A stretch of DNA of 32,204 bases from an uncultured Prevotella sp. (GTDB lineage Bacteria > Bacteroidota > Bacteroidia > Bacteroidales > Bacteroidaceae). A model generated the notes under the pieces. It saw nothing but the letters and a program-made list of their open reading frames with translations. It had not been told where the DNA came from and made no database searches. How positions within the stretch are numbered: position 1 is the first letter of the stretch; each line of letters opens with the position of its first letter. Location of the stretch: positions 1 to 32,204 of the forward strand of contig CALNFG010000004.1 in the NCBI GenBank assembly GCA_939792625.1, read 5' to 3'. A program made the translations under genes and the position numbers. This document shows positions 7,256 through 16,351 of this stretch, piece by piece.

Positions 7256-10200
7256 ATGAAAAAGAAATTCATAATCAGTTTATGCTTCGGCGCTATGGCC
7301 TTAGTGGCCACACCGGCCTTGGCACAAAACCGTGCGCCGATACAGGGTACCGTCGTCGATGAGAACGGCGATCCTATCATCGGAGCTTCCGTACGCATAG
7401 AAGGACAGAAAGACGGTGCCGTTATAACCGACCTCGACGGTAAATATACCATACAGGCACCCAAAGGTGCAAAGATAACCATCACATACATCGGATATGA
7501 GCAGATGACCGTCACCGCCGGAGGCAGAGTGCAGCTGAAAGAGGACTCGCAAAACCTTGACGAACTTGTGGTCGTAGGTTACGGCGTGCAGAAGAAGGCC
7601 CACTTGACCGGATCTGTGGCTACCGTTGACATGGACGAAATACAAGACCTCGCCTCAGGCGACCTCGCAAGCACGCTTGAGGGTCTTGTAAACGGTCTTA
7701 ATGTGAGCTCGGGCTCAGGACGTCCGGGCGAGAGCGCTACCATGTACGTCCGTGGCACAAGCTCTCTTAGAGATATCGGTAGTACAGCTCAGCAGCCGCT
7801 GTTCGTTATCGACGGATACATCTACCCGAACGATATTAAGATTGGCAATACCACACAAAACCTCGGTGCCGAGGCATTCAACAACCTTGACCCTTCAGAA
7901 GTTGAAAGCATTTCAGTGTTGAAGGACGCATCTGCAGCCGTTTACGGTGCGCGTGCCGCCAACGGTGTAATCCTCGTAACTACCAAGAAAGGTAAGATAG
8001 GCGCACCGCGCATTTCTTACAGCGGAACATTCGGTTTTACCGATGCCGTTTCGCATCCCAAGATGCTTAGCGCATACAACTATGGCCGCCTTTACAACGC
8101 TGTAGCAGCAGCCGACCCGACCAACACAGACCTAAACAATCTGACGGATCTGTATCAGGCCGACGAGCTTGAAGCCATGAAGGGGCTTAACTACGATTTG
8201 CTCGACAAATATTGGGAGACGGCGTTTACGATGAAACACAGCGTCAACCTTAGCGGAGCCACCGAGAGGGCAAGCTATTTCGCAAGCCTTTCTTACTTCG
8301 ACCAGAACGGTAACCTCGGAAACCTTGACTACGACCGTTGGAACTTCCGTGCCGGCGTTGACGTAAAGGTAAGCAAATGGTTGGGCGCCAACTTGAGCGT
8401 ATCTGGCGACTACGGCGACAAGACGTCTCCTTATATTAAAGTAGGCGGAACATCCAACGAGAAGGACTACAACATCCTGCTCACCCGTCCCCGTTATATT
8501 CCGGAGTATGTCAACGGACTGCCAATCGCCGCTTACGGTATCAGCAACACCGAGGTTAATGAGGATCAGCTGTATTCGTTCAACGAACTTCGCAACAACG
8601 GCGACTACAGCAACACGATGAACTCAAACCTCAACATCAACGCAAGTGTAAATTACGACTTCGGTTGGAGTAAGATTCTTAAGGGATTGAACCTCAGGTT
8701 CTCTTACTCTAAGAGTATCAATACGGACAAGACCAACCAGTTCGGTTCTGACTACGACGTATACTACATGCAGCGTCGTACCGGCAGTGGAAACCACTTG
8801 TACACTCCCGTTGCAGGCCAGAACTACGAAGACTACATCACAGAGGCCAATCTCTTGAGGCAGAACGTACAGAACGGTACTCCGCAGCTCAACCGTACAA
8901 TGAACCGCACGGACAACTACCAGATGAACTTCACGGCTTCTTACAACCGCGACTTCGGTCAGCACAGCGTTGGTGCCTTGTTCTCGATAGAGAAGTCTGA
9001 GGCTGAGAGCGAGTACCTCATGGGACAGAGAAACGATCCTTATTCGTTTACCAACGAACAGTACAACGGCGCCGGCGGTAAAACGGACTTGAACTTCAAG
9101 CGTACCGAGTCAGGAACACTCTCTTACATCGGCCGTATCAATTACGCATACGCCAACAAGTATTTGGTTGAGTTCCTTATCCGTTCGGATGCTTCTACGA
9201 AGTTCGCTCCGGAGAACTATTGGGGCGTATTCCCCTCAGGCAGCTTAGGTTGGGTTATGTCTGAGGAAGAGTGGTTCAAGAAAGCCCTGCCGTGGGTTGA
9301 CTTCTTGAAAGTACGCGGTTCGTTCGGTCTCACCGGTCGTGACAACATCGTGGCTTGGCAGTGGATGCAGATGTACGCTTCAGACGCCAACGTAGGTCCT
9401 GTGTTCGGCACCGACCCGTCATCTGAAACTACCAACAGCATCAACCTTAACAAGAACAACGCCGCCGTAAACCGCGACGTCCACTGGGATAAGGTTTACA
9501 AGGCCAACTTCGGTTTGGACTTCAACGTACTCGACAGCCGTCTTGCCGTTACGTTTGATATGTACCGTGAGTGGAACCGTGAGATGCTTATGAACATCAG
9601 CCAGGCCGTTGACGCAACCGTTGGTACGCAGTCGGCTTCAGTCAACCTCGGCGAGATGGACAACTGGGGATTCGAACTTGGCGTAACCTGGCGCGACAAG
9701 ATAGGCAAGGACTTCAAGTATAAAATAGGTTTGAACACCGGCTATACCGACAACAAGGTACTCAACATGGACTGGGAAACCGACTACATCTACCGTCAGA
9801 TAACCAAGGGACACCGTACCGACATCGGTAGCTGGGGTATGCAGTGCATCGGCATGTTCCGCAGTTTCCAAGACATTGAGGAATATTTCGCCGACAACAA
9901 CATAACCTCTTACATGGGTATGACCAAAGACCAGGTTCGTCCCGGTATGCTTATCTATAAGGACGTGCGTGGAGCTTACGACGAGGCTACCGGCACATAC
10001 GCCGGCCCCGACGGAATTGTTGACCGCGACAACGACCAGGTGTGCCTCTCAAACCGCAACAATCCTTACGGTTTTACACTCAACCTCGGCGCAGAGTGGA
10101 AAGGACTTTCACTTACAGCTCAGATTAACGCATCTTGGGGCGGATACAGCTTCATTGACAGCAATGCCCTTAAGTCGGGCAGCGGAGTGGACGATTTGGA

Positions 10201-10585
10201 ATACACCAACATGCCTTCGTTCTGGAATGTCGACAATATGTATTCTTACCAAGACATTTACGACGCCGCAGGCAATCTCGTAGTAGCAGAGAACCGCAAC
10301 GGATGGCTGCCTAACCTGCAGTACCAGAGCATCAATGCCGTAGAGTCCTCATTCTGGAGAGTAAGCGGCACGCGCGTTACACTCAACCGCTTAACCCTGG
10401 CTTACACCATACCTCAAAACCTGGTTAAGAAGATAGGTTTGCAAAACATCCGCCTGAACCTCACGGGACAGAATCTGCTGAGCTTCTACAACCCGTATCC
10501 CGACAACTTCATCGACCCGATGATGAGTTACGGTTCTTATCCTACTTTGAGGAAATTCACAGTGGGCGTGAATGTTACATTCTAA
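7256..10585 (+). CDS. susC: SusC-family TonB-dependent outer-membrane transporter
   Basis: Outer-membrane barrel that imports oligosaccharides together with its SusD partner, powered by TonB. It has 1109 residues, within the family range. Residues 1-24 are a signal peptide ending ATPALAQ. Residues about 28-105 are the carboxypeptidase-regulatory-like domain (GTVVDENGDPIIGASV, then TDLDGKYTI). The plug begins around NLDELVVVGYGVQKKAHLTG and includes VYGARAANGVILVTTKKG. The rest is barrel, ending in FTVGVNVTF with the C-terminal Phe expected for outer-membrane insertion. It sits between the lipoprotein gene and susD with short gaps. Substrate cannot be read from the sequence; pectic oligosaccharide, perhaps galactan, is inferred from nearby enzymes. 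The gene symbol is a family name, not orthology to the starch system. Confidence 0.97.
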   Translation: MKKKFIISLCFGAMALVATPALAQNRAPIQGTVVDENGDPIIGASVRIEGQKDGAVITDLDGKYTIQAPKGAKITITYIGYEQMTVTAGGRVQLKEDSQNLDELVVVGYGVQKKAHLTGSVATVDMDEIQDLASGDLASTLEGLVNGLNVSSGSGRPGESATMYVRGTSSLRDIGSTAQQPLFVIDGYIYPNDIKIGNTTQNLGAEAFNNLDPSEVESISVLKDASAAVYGARAANGVILVTTKKGKIGAPRISYSGTFGFTDAVSHPKMLSAYNYGRLYNAVAAADPTNTDLNNLTDLYQADELEAMKGLNYDLLDKYWETAFTMKHSVNLSGATERASYFASLSYFDQNGNLGNLDYDRWNFRAGVDVKVSKWLGANLSVSGDYGDKTSPYIKVGGTSNEKDYNILLTRPRYIPEYVNGLPIAAYGISNTEVNEDQLYSFNELRNNGDYSNTMNSNLNINASVNYDFGWSKILKGLNLRFSYSKSINTDKTNQFGSDYDVYYMQRRTGSGNHLYTPVAGQNYEDYITEANLLRQNVQNGTPQLNRTMNRTDNYQMNFTASYNRDFGQHSVGALFSIEKSEAESEYLMGQRNDPYSFTNEQYNGAGGKTDLNFKRTESGTLSYIGRINYAYANKYLVEFLIRSDASTKFAPENYWGVFPSGSLGWVMSEEEWFKKALPWVDFLKVRGSFGLTGRDNIVAWQWMQMYASDANVGPVFGTDPSSETTNSINLNKNNAAVNRDVHWDKVYKANFGLDFNVLDSRLAVTFDMYREWNREMLMNISQAVDATVGTQSASVNLGEMDNWGFELGVTWRDKIGKDFKYKIGLNTGYTDNKVLNMDWETDYIYRQITKGHRTDIGSWGMQCIGMFRSFQDIEEYFADNNITSYMGMTKDQVRPGMLIYKDVRGAYDEATGTYAGPDGIVDRDNDQVCLSNRNNPYGFTLNLGAEWKGLSLTAQINASWGGYSFIDSNALKSGSGVDDLEYTNMPSFWNVDNMYSYQDIYDAAGNLVVAENRNGWLPNLQYQSINAVESSFWRVSGTRVTLNRLTLAYTIPQNLVKKIGLQNIRLNLTGQNLLSFYNPYPDNFIDPMMSYGSYPTLRKFTVGVNVTF

Positions 10586-10616
10586 TGACAAACAACATTT
10601 TAATTGGATAATTACG

Positions 10617-12815
10617 ATGATTAAGAATAATATGTTTAAGTTGTGTGGTTTCGGTCTTGTTACATGCCTCGCGCTCACTGCGTGCAGCGATGAGTTCTTA
10701 CAGGACAAGCAAAACTACGATTATGTCGGCTCTGAGATTTATAACGACTTCGAAGGCGCGCAACTGCGTGTGAACGATATTTATACAAGATGTCTTCCCG
10801 ACGCCAATTCGGGTGCCAACTGGAGGAACACTTCTACCGGCACTGCCGATGAGCTTGCCAAGTGTACTGAAGAGTACAGCGGCTTCGGCGAGTTTGTCAA
10901 CCCTCAGGTGGAACTGACCATCAACCAGGGTACGGCTCCCACCGACTATTTCTTCGGTTCGATGAATAATGTGCGTGAGAACACTTACGGCCACATACGC
11001 AACATCAATGATGCTATGGCCGGTATCGAGGGCGGTTCACTTACGCAAGAGCAGAAAGACGAGCTGCTGGGTCAGCTTTACTTCTTCCGCGCATGGCGTT
11101 ACTTTAATATGGTGAAATTCTTCGGTGGCGTGCCAATCGTCACCGAGGTGCTCAACCCTGTGGAGGGTGTAACCAATGCACGCAGTACTACAAAGGAGTG
11201 CATCGAGTTCATATTGGACGATCTCGACAAGGCAGCCAAGATGATGGCCGCAAGCACGATGGAGTCAAGCCCGGAATGGGGACACGTTACCACCGGTACT
11301 GCCCTCGCGCTGAAGGGCCGTGTATTGCTGTGGTGGGCAAGCCCGTTGTTCAACCGCTCCAACGACCAGACACGCTGGCAGAAGGCTTATGAGACGATGA
11401 AAGTTGAACTCGACTCGATAAACGCCTGCGGATACGGACTTTACAACGAAAGCAACAACATTAACGGTTCGGCTTTCGCCAACATGTTCAACCAGCGCGG
11501 CGTTAATCCCGAAGCTGTGTTCGTTACTCTTTACAACAATTCAAACATCGACGGCGACCCTGCCAAGAATAACAGTTGGGAGCGTGGCATCCGTCCGGCC
11601 AACACATCAGGCTCGGGCAAGACTGCTTCGGCAATGCTTATCGATCTGTTCCCGATGGCTGACGGAAAACGTCCTAACACTTCTAATACTTATACCAAGC
11701 TCGACGTGTCAGAGTACGCATACGACAGCGAGCATCCGTTCATGAACCGTGACCCGCGTTTCTACCGTACGTTCCGTTTCCCCGGCTTCCGTTGGGCTTA
11801 CCAGGGCAATGCTACGGTTGTAGAGGATAATCCCAACAACCCGTCATACGACAACGGTACTAATTACGAACTTTGGAACTACGTATGGTACACAACTCTG
11901 GAAGACCGCGACAACGACAACAGTACTAACGAATATGCAGCCGACAACCTGTTGACGAGCAACAGCGGCGTTATGATCTGCAAGCGTTCTGACGATTTGG
12001 ACATCAACTCCACTCCGCTTTACGCCAACTTTGACGCTACTGCCGACAACGGAGGCTTCTGCTATTCTGCAGCTCCTTACATGGAGATACGTTATGCAGA
12101 AGTACTGCTCAATCTTGCAGAGGCAGCTTGTGGCGCAGGCCACTTGGACGAGGCCGTAGGTTATTTGCAGCAGATACGCGAACGTGCCGGTTACACGGCT
12201 GCCAATAATTACGGTCTGCAGGCTAATCTCGCCTCAGACCAGGCCGCATGTATGTCAGCAATCCTTTACGAGCGCCAGATAGAATTCGCTTACGAGGGCA
12301 AACGTTTCGACGATATGCGCCGTTGGCTGCTCTTCGACGGCGGCGAGTACTTCGATGAAATACCCGGCGCTCCTGCTACTTGGAATCTGACCGGCTGGAA
12401 CGGCAACACATGCACATGGCTCGGCTTCAAGCCGATGAACGGCCAGCGCCGTGAGAACATGGAGTTCCGTGTGAACAACAATTACAATGACGGTCTCGGC
12501 GGTACCACTTACGACAGCGACCCGCTGCTTGAAGAGGAGCGTTGCGCTGCGGTTGACCTCCGCCAGGATCTTGCTTCACAGCTTGAGACGTTGAAGACGT
12601 GGTACGACCAGCACCTCGTCCGCAAAATGAAGAAGGGCGACAGCCGCGACCAGAACCAGGTCAACCTTTACATGAACTACCGTCCGAAGTATTACATCCT
12701 CGGCATCCCCCGTGGCGCACAAAGCAACATGAAGGCAGTAGAGCAGACCATTGGTTGGGATGACTACAACAACGGTGGCGCAAACGGTACATTTGACCCG
12801 CTGGCTGAAGAATAA
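10617..12815 (+). CDS. susD: SusD-family surface glycan-binding lipoprotein
   Basis: Lipid-anchored lid of the SusC transporter, capturing oligosaccharides at the cell surface. I chose the ATG at 10617 (732 residues) because it starts MIKNNMFKLCGFGLVTC and gives a clean signal peptide with lipobox LTAC (Cys23) followed by SDEFLQD. An upstream in-frame ATG at 10572 would overlap the end of susC and add 15 residues incompatible with a signal peptide. Family features include the helical repeat region with LGQLYFFRAWRYFNMVKFFGGVPIVTE, the LLNLAEAACGAG/YLQQIRERAGY segment, and ILYERQIEFAYEGKRFDDMRRW near the C-terminal third. It starts 31 nt after the susC stop and is followed by a strong terminator, so it is the last gene of the operon. 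At 732 residues it is long for the family (usually 500-650). Confidence 0.96.
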   Translation: MIKNNMFKLCGFGLVTCLALTACSDEFLQDKQNYDYVGSEIYNDFEGAQLRVNDIYTRCLPDANSGANWRNTSTGTADELAKCTEEYSGFGEFVNPQVELTINQGTAPTDYFFGSMNNVRENTYGHIRNINDAMAGIEGGSLTQEQKDELLGQLYFFRAWRYFNMVKFFGGVPIVTEVLNPVEGVTNARSTTKECIEFILDDLDKAAKMMAASTMESSPEWGHVTTGTALALKGRVLLWWASPLFNRSNDQTRWQKAYETMKVELDSINACGYGLYNESNNINGSAFANMFNQRGVNPEAVFVTLYNNSNIDGDPAKNNSWERGIRPANTSGSGKTASAMLIDLFPMADGKRPNTSNTYTKLDVSEYAYDSEHPFMNRDPRFYRTFRFPGFRWAYQGNATVVEDNPNNPSYDNGTNYELWNYVWYTTLEDRDNDNSTNEYAADNLLTSNSGVMICKRSDDLDINSTPLYANFDATADNGGFCYSAAPYMEIRYAEVLLNLAEAACGAGHLDEAVGYLQQIRERAGYTAANNYGLQANLASDQAACMSAILYERQIEFAYEGKRFDDMRRWLLFDGGEYFDEIPGAPATWNLTGWNGNTCTWLGFKPMNGQRRENMEFRVNNNYNDGLGGTTYDSDPLLEEERCAAVDLRQDLASQLETLKTWYDQHLVRKMKKGDSRDQNQVNLYMNYRPKYYILGIPRGAQSNMKAVEQTIGWDDYNNGGANGTFDPLAEE

Positions 12816-12832
12816 TCCATGACAACCTAAAT

Positions 12833-12874
12833 AAAAAAGGATTGGGACGAAGTATCGTTCCAGTCCTTTTTTTT
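12833..12874 (+). terminator. Rho-independent terminator after susD
   Basis: AAAAAAGGATTGGGACGA pairs with TCGTTCCAGTCCTTTTTT, with two G-T wobble-type positions and a 4-nt loop, and runs into eight T residues 17 nt after the susD stop codon. Confidence 0.9.
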
Positions 12875-12938
12875 ATATCCACATATTTACAATAACAACG
12901 CTATTACACATCAAAATGCAACATAACGAATACTATAG

Positions 12939-12969
12939 TTTGCATATTGATAATATTTTTATATCTTTG
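12939..12969 (+). promoter_or_regulatory. Bacteroidetes promoter for asnA
   Basis: A TTTG at 12939-12942 and TATCTTTG at 12962-12969 are separated by 19 nt. This matches the Bacteroidetes primary sigma consensus (TTTG, 19-21 nt, TAnnTTTG). The start codon follows 33 nt later. It is the best promoter match in the window. Confidence 0.75.
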
Positions 12970-13001
12970 TCGGCGTATTAGTAAACAATAAACACATAAA
13001 T

Positions 13002-14042
13002 ATGAGCAAACTGATAAAACCCGACAACTACAAGTCTCTGCTTGACATGCGCCAGACGGAGCAAGGCATCAAATTGATAAAAGATTTTTTTCAGACAAAC
13101 CTTTCCACGGAGCTACGCCTGACGCGCGTCACCGCACCGCTGTTCGTACTTAAAGGTCTCGGCATAAATGACGACCTGAACGGAGTGGAACGTCCCGTGA
13201 CGTTTCCTATTAAAGACCTCGGCGATGCTAAAGCCGAAGTGGTACACTCATTAGCAAAATGGAAACGCCTGACGCTTGCCGACTATGCCATAGAGCCGGG
13301 TTACGGTGTATACGCCGACATGAATGCCATAAGAGCAGACGAAGAACTTGACAACCTGCACTCACTTTACGTTGACCAATGGGACTGGGAAGCCGCGATG
13401 ACACGCGAACAGCGTAATCTCGACTTTCTGAAAACCACAGTACGCCGCATTTATTCAGCAATAAAACGTACGGAATTTCTCGTATATGAACGTTATCCCG
13501 GCATAAAACCGTTCCTGCCCGAAGATATATATTTTATTCACAGTGAAGACCTGTTGCAGATGTATCCGGACAAGAGCGCGAAAGAACGTGAAAACCTTAT
13601 CTGCCGGAAATTTGGTGCTGTATTCATTATCGGTATAGGTGCTAAACTGTCCAATGGAGAGCCACACGACGGACGCGCCCCCGACTATGACGACTGGACC
13701 AGCATGAACAGTGACGGCCGACACGGATTAAACGGTGACATTCTGATATGGTATCCTGTCCTAAACCGCGCAGTTGAACTTTCGTCCATGGGAATCCGCG
13801 TAGACAAGGAAGCACTGCTGAGACAATTGGAAATAACCGGACAACAAAAGCGCAAAGACCTGTATTTCCACAAAAAACTGCTTAACGGCGAACTGCCTCT
13901 CAGTATAGGCGGTGGTATCGGCCAAAGCCGCCTCTGCATGATACTACTCCACAAAGCACATCTTGGTGAAATACAGGCGAGCATCTGGCCTGAAGAAATG
14001 ATTGACGAATGTGCCGCTTTAGGGATAACGCTGATAAACTGA
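13002..14042 (+). CDS. asnA: Aspartate-ammonia ligase (ammonia-dependent asparagine synthetase A)
   Basis: Makes asparagine from aspartate, ammonia and ATP in the cytoplasm. The 346 residues agree with the family length of about 330-350. The fold is that of class II aminoacyl-tRNA synthetases. Visible signatures are NGVERPVTFPIK (about 60-71), VDQWDWE (124-130), an acidic DYDDW stretch (228-232), NGDILIWYPVLN (244-255) and the class II motif 3-like GGGIGQSR (303-310). The start at 13002 gives the normal N-terminus with few residues before the first helix. It has its own promoter and is convergent with dnaX, so it looks like an independent housekeeping gene unrelated to the flanking glycan genes. 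Confidence 0.97.
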   Translation: MSKLIKPDNYKSLLDMRQTEQGIKLIKDFFQTNLSTELRLTRVTAPLFVLKGLGINDDLNGVERPVTFPIKDLGDAKAEVVHSLAKWKRLTLADYAIEPGYGVYADMNAIRADEELDNLHSLYVDQWDWEAAMTREQRNLDFLKTTVRRIYSAIKRTEFLVYERYPGIKPFLPEDIYFIHSEDLLQMYPDKSAKERENLICRKFGAVFIIGIGAKLSNGEPHDGRAPDYDDWTSMNSDGRHGLNGDILIWYPVLNRAVELSSMGIRVDKEALLRQLEITGQQKRKDLYFHKKLLNGELPLSIGGGIGQSRLCMILLHKAHLGEIQASIWPEEMIDECAALGITLIN

Positions 14043-14059
14043 CAATCCTATCAGAAACC

Positions 14060-14140
14060 AAATTAAGAGTTAAGAATCAAGAAAAATGGTCATGCTGTTT
14101 ACAACAAAACATTACAGCCTTAATTCTTAACTCTTAATTT
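14060..14140. terminator. Long inverted repeat between convergent asnA and dnaX, probable bidirectional terminator
   Basis: AAATTAAGAGTTAAGAAT (14060-14077) and its perfect reverse complement (14123-14140) enclose 45 nt. Allowing one mismatch, each arm extends to 22 nt. It fills the gap between the two stop codons. The stem is A/T-only over 15 of 18 pairs. It could terminate both genes. A small transposon-like repeat is an alternative, because its ends match each other exactly and the arms resemble common Bacteroidales intergenic repeats. Confidence 0.6.
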
Positions 14141-14143
14141 CAC

Positions 14144-15970
14144 TCACCCCAGCTCAAGCCCAAGCAGCTCACTGAGTTTGTCGAAAGCTTTATTTGTACC
14201 TCTAAGCCCGTCAAAACGTTCGCGATTGGTCGGTATGCGTTTTATCTCCTCTGGCTTGGCAAGTCTCAGATTCAAAGTTACGGCACTGTTTTTCAGCGTC
14301 AGAGCCAAAGTATTGCGTATGCGTCCCTTAATTTTCTGAATGTCCTCAAGCAGTATTTCATTGTCCACAACAACCTCGACAGACGGAAACTCAGTGATAT
14401 GCGGAGTCATGTTTTTCATCCTTGCCGCAATGCCGGTCATCTGTTGCGGCATGCGGTTGCACAATGCGATCCATTGCGTCATCAGTTGCTCTTCGGTGAA
14501 CTGACTGCGTTCGCCCGTATCCTTTTCTTCCGCAACAGCTTCGGCAATGAGATTACCCTCTTCTCCTTTACGCCGCAGATTGTCAAATGTTTTGCCTATC
14601 TTTGTCAGTTTCAGCCCTTTCAGACTAGCCGGAGTTGCCGGACGTGAAGCCATTTCCACTGCATTTTCCGTATCTGCACACACCTGTGAGGCATTTTTGC
14701 GCACACTGTTGCCGTCATGTCCGGAAGTTGTGTGTGGGGCGACAGCCGTATTACGGCTGACTGAAGGCCCGGCCTCGGCCACCTGTATAGCCTCTGCCGG
14801 CCGGACGTTCATAATTTTCTTAAACAGGGATTTCAGTCTCTTAGGGCCACGCCCCGCGCCTGCGGCTTCATCGTCAGGCTGAGTTATCTGAGATATTTCT
14901 ATCAAAGTAAGCTCCACCAACAAACGTTTGTTTCCACTCTGGCGATAGTTTATGTCGCAATCGTTCATTATTTTCAGTGCCTTATACAAGAAAGCAGTCG
15001 GACACTTCCCGGCCTGTTCCTTATAGCGCTCAGTCTGACGGGCACCAACCTGCAACAGCGGCAGCGTCTGCTCGTCTTTTGCCATCAGCACATTTCTCAC
15101 ATGAACAGCCAGTCCGCTTATCAGATGCCCGCCGTCAAAACCCTTGTTTATTATCCCGTCAAGCAGCACCATCACATCGGCAGGCTTATTTGAAAGACAC
15201 AGGTCGATAATCTTAAAATAATTATCCGCATCAAGAACGTTAAGGTCTTCTATCACCTTGTCATACGTAATGTTGCCCTGGCAGAAGCTTGCCGCCTGAT
15301 CAAACACAGACAAAGCGTCTCTCATGCCTCCGTCAGCCTTTTCCGCTATAACGCCAAGAGCTTCTTCCTCGTATGTTATGCCCTCGTTTTCGGCCACCAT
15401 TTTCAGTTGCTTCACTATGTCGGGCACGGTCATGCGCTCAAAGTCGTATATCTGGCAACGCGATATAATCGTAGGCAATATTTTGTGCTTCTCCGTGGTG
15501 GCAAGTATGAACACCACGTGTGCAGGCGGCTCCTCAAGAGTTTTCAGGAAAGCGTTAAAGGCTGCCGTCGACAGCATGTGTACCTCGTCAATGATGAACA
15601 CCTTGTAGCGTCCCACCTGCGGCGGTATGCGTGTCTGCTCCATCAGAGTCTTGATGTTTTCCACCGAGTTGTTGCTCGCGGCGTCAAGCTCAAATATGTT
15701 ATACGAACGCTGCTCGTTAAACGCTTTACAGCTCTCACATTCGTTGCAGGCTTCGCCGTCGGCCGTGGGATTCAGACAGTTGATGGCTTTGGCAAATATG
15801 CGCGCACACGTGGTCTTGCCTACTCCGCGTGGACCGCAGAACAGGTAAGCATGAGCCAGCTTGCCGCTCTTCACAGCGTTCTTCAGCGTTGTGGTCAGGG
15901 CTGCCTGTCCCACCACGGCATCAAACGTCGACGGTCTGTACTTGCGTGCCGAAACGATATATTCTTTCAT
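14144..15970 (-). CDS. dnaX: DNA polymerase III subunits gamma and tau
   Basis: ATPase of the clamp loader that places the sliding clamp on primed DNA and joins the polymerases at the fork. It has 608 residues. The N-terminal AAA+ core is canonical: VVGQ (19-22), Walker A GPRGVGKT (46-53), four zinc-binding cysteines (65, 75, 78, 81), Walker B with DEVH (128-131), sensor ILATTE (155-160) and the SRC arginine finger (170-172). Domain III follows to about residue 365, then a low-complexity linker and a C-terminal tau-type domain to 608. I saw no obvious poly-A slippery site for making gamma, but did not search exhaustively. It is convergent with asnA and divergent from the GH53 gene. Confidence 0.98.
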   Translation of the reverse strand: MKEYIVSARKYRPSTFDAVVGQAALTTTLKNAVKSGKLAHAYLFCGPRGVGKTTCARIFAKAINCLNPTADGEACNECESCKAFNEQRSYNIFELDAASNNSVENIKTLMEQTRIPPQVGRYKVFIIDEVHMLSTAAFNAFLKTLEEPPAHVVFILATTEKHKILPTIISRCQIYDFERMTVPDIVKQLKMVAENEGITYEEEALGVIAEKADGGMRDALSVFDQAASFCQGNITYDKVIEDLNVLDADNYFKIIDLCLSNKPADVMVLLDGIINKGFDGGHLISGLAVHVRNVLMAKDEQTLPLLQVGARQTERYKEQAGKCPTAFLYKALKIMNDCDINYRQSGNKRLLVELTLIEISQITQPDDEAAGAGRGPKRLKSLFKKIMNVRPAEAIQVAEAGPSVSRNTAVAPHTTSGHDGNSVRKNASQVCADTENAVEMASRPATPASLKGLKLTKIGKTFDNLRRKGEEGNLIAEAVAEEKDTGERSQFTEEQLMTQWIALCNRMPQQMTGIAARMKNMTPHITEFPSVEVVVDNEILLEDIQKIKGRIRNTLALTLKNSAVTLNLRLAKPEEIKRIPTNRERFDGLRGTNKAFDKLSELLGLELG

Positions 15971-16068
15971 AATACGGATTTTATTGATTCAATGTTTACC
16001 ACGAAAGCTCTTGCACTGCCTGACATCCATCACGCCACACTCTCTGCCAGAGCATATTTTCGCGAATG

Positions 16069-16076
16069 CAAATATA
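16069..16076 (-). promoter_or_regulatory. Candidate -7 element for dnaX
   Basis: The minus strand reads TATATTTG, matching TAnnTTTG, about 100 nt upstream of the dnaX start. No good TTTG partner is found at 19-21 nt, so this is tentative. Confidence 0.4.
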
Positions 16077-16262
16077 CGTAAAATATCCGACATAAACCGT
16101 GCGGGATATCAAGATTTTCAGCTTTTCGGCAAAAGCCATGACACACAGGGAGAAACATTCACTAAGGCAAAACAACCGGTACAAAGAGGCATACTGACGT
16201 CACAAAGCATCAGTCTTTATATGTTTTTTTGTCACATAATTATATCGTTTCACAAAAATTAG

Positions 16263-16270
16263 TATCTTTG
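16263..16270 (+). promoter_or_regulatory. Candidate -7 element for the GH53 gene
   Basis: TATCTTTG matches TAnnTTTG exactly, 81 nt before the GH53 start codon. A convincing -33 TTTG at the usual spacing is absent (the nearest, at 16228-16231, is too far), which would fit an activator-dependent promoter. Transcription would start around 16277, just before a nested dyad. Confidence 0.5.
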
Positions 16271-16282
16271 CAGAACAAGCAT

Positions 16283-16322
16283 ACTATACAGGAAGCGTAC
16301 GCTTCTGTCGCATCCGTATAGT
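16283..16322 (+). promoter_or_regulatory. Nested dyad in the GH53 leader, possible operator or RNA hairpin
   Basis: A perfect 14-bp palindrome GAAGCGTACGCTTC (16292-16305) sits inside a second perfect inverted repeat, ACTATAC (16283-16289) with GTATAGT (16316-16322). It begins 12 nt after the -7 element, so it would lie in the first 50 nt of the transcript. Either a repressor site or a 5' leader hairpin would fit. No such element is seen before the GH2 gene. Confidence 0.45.
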
Positions 16323-16351
16323 CTGCAAACAATGAAAACAAACATATACTT

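Noticed and set aside
10572-10616. Upstream in-frame start for SusD at 10572
   Set aside because: It would overlap the end of susC and add 15 polar residues before an otherwise good lipoprotein signal peptide; the ATG at 10617 fits better.
15407-16081. 224-codon open frame antisense to dnaX and its upstream region
   Set aside because: No recognisable protein features; it is explained by the codon bias of dnaX on the other strand.
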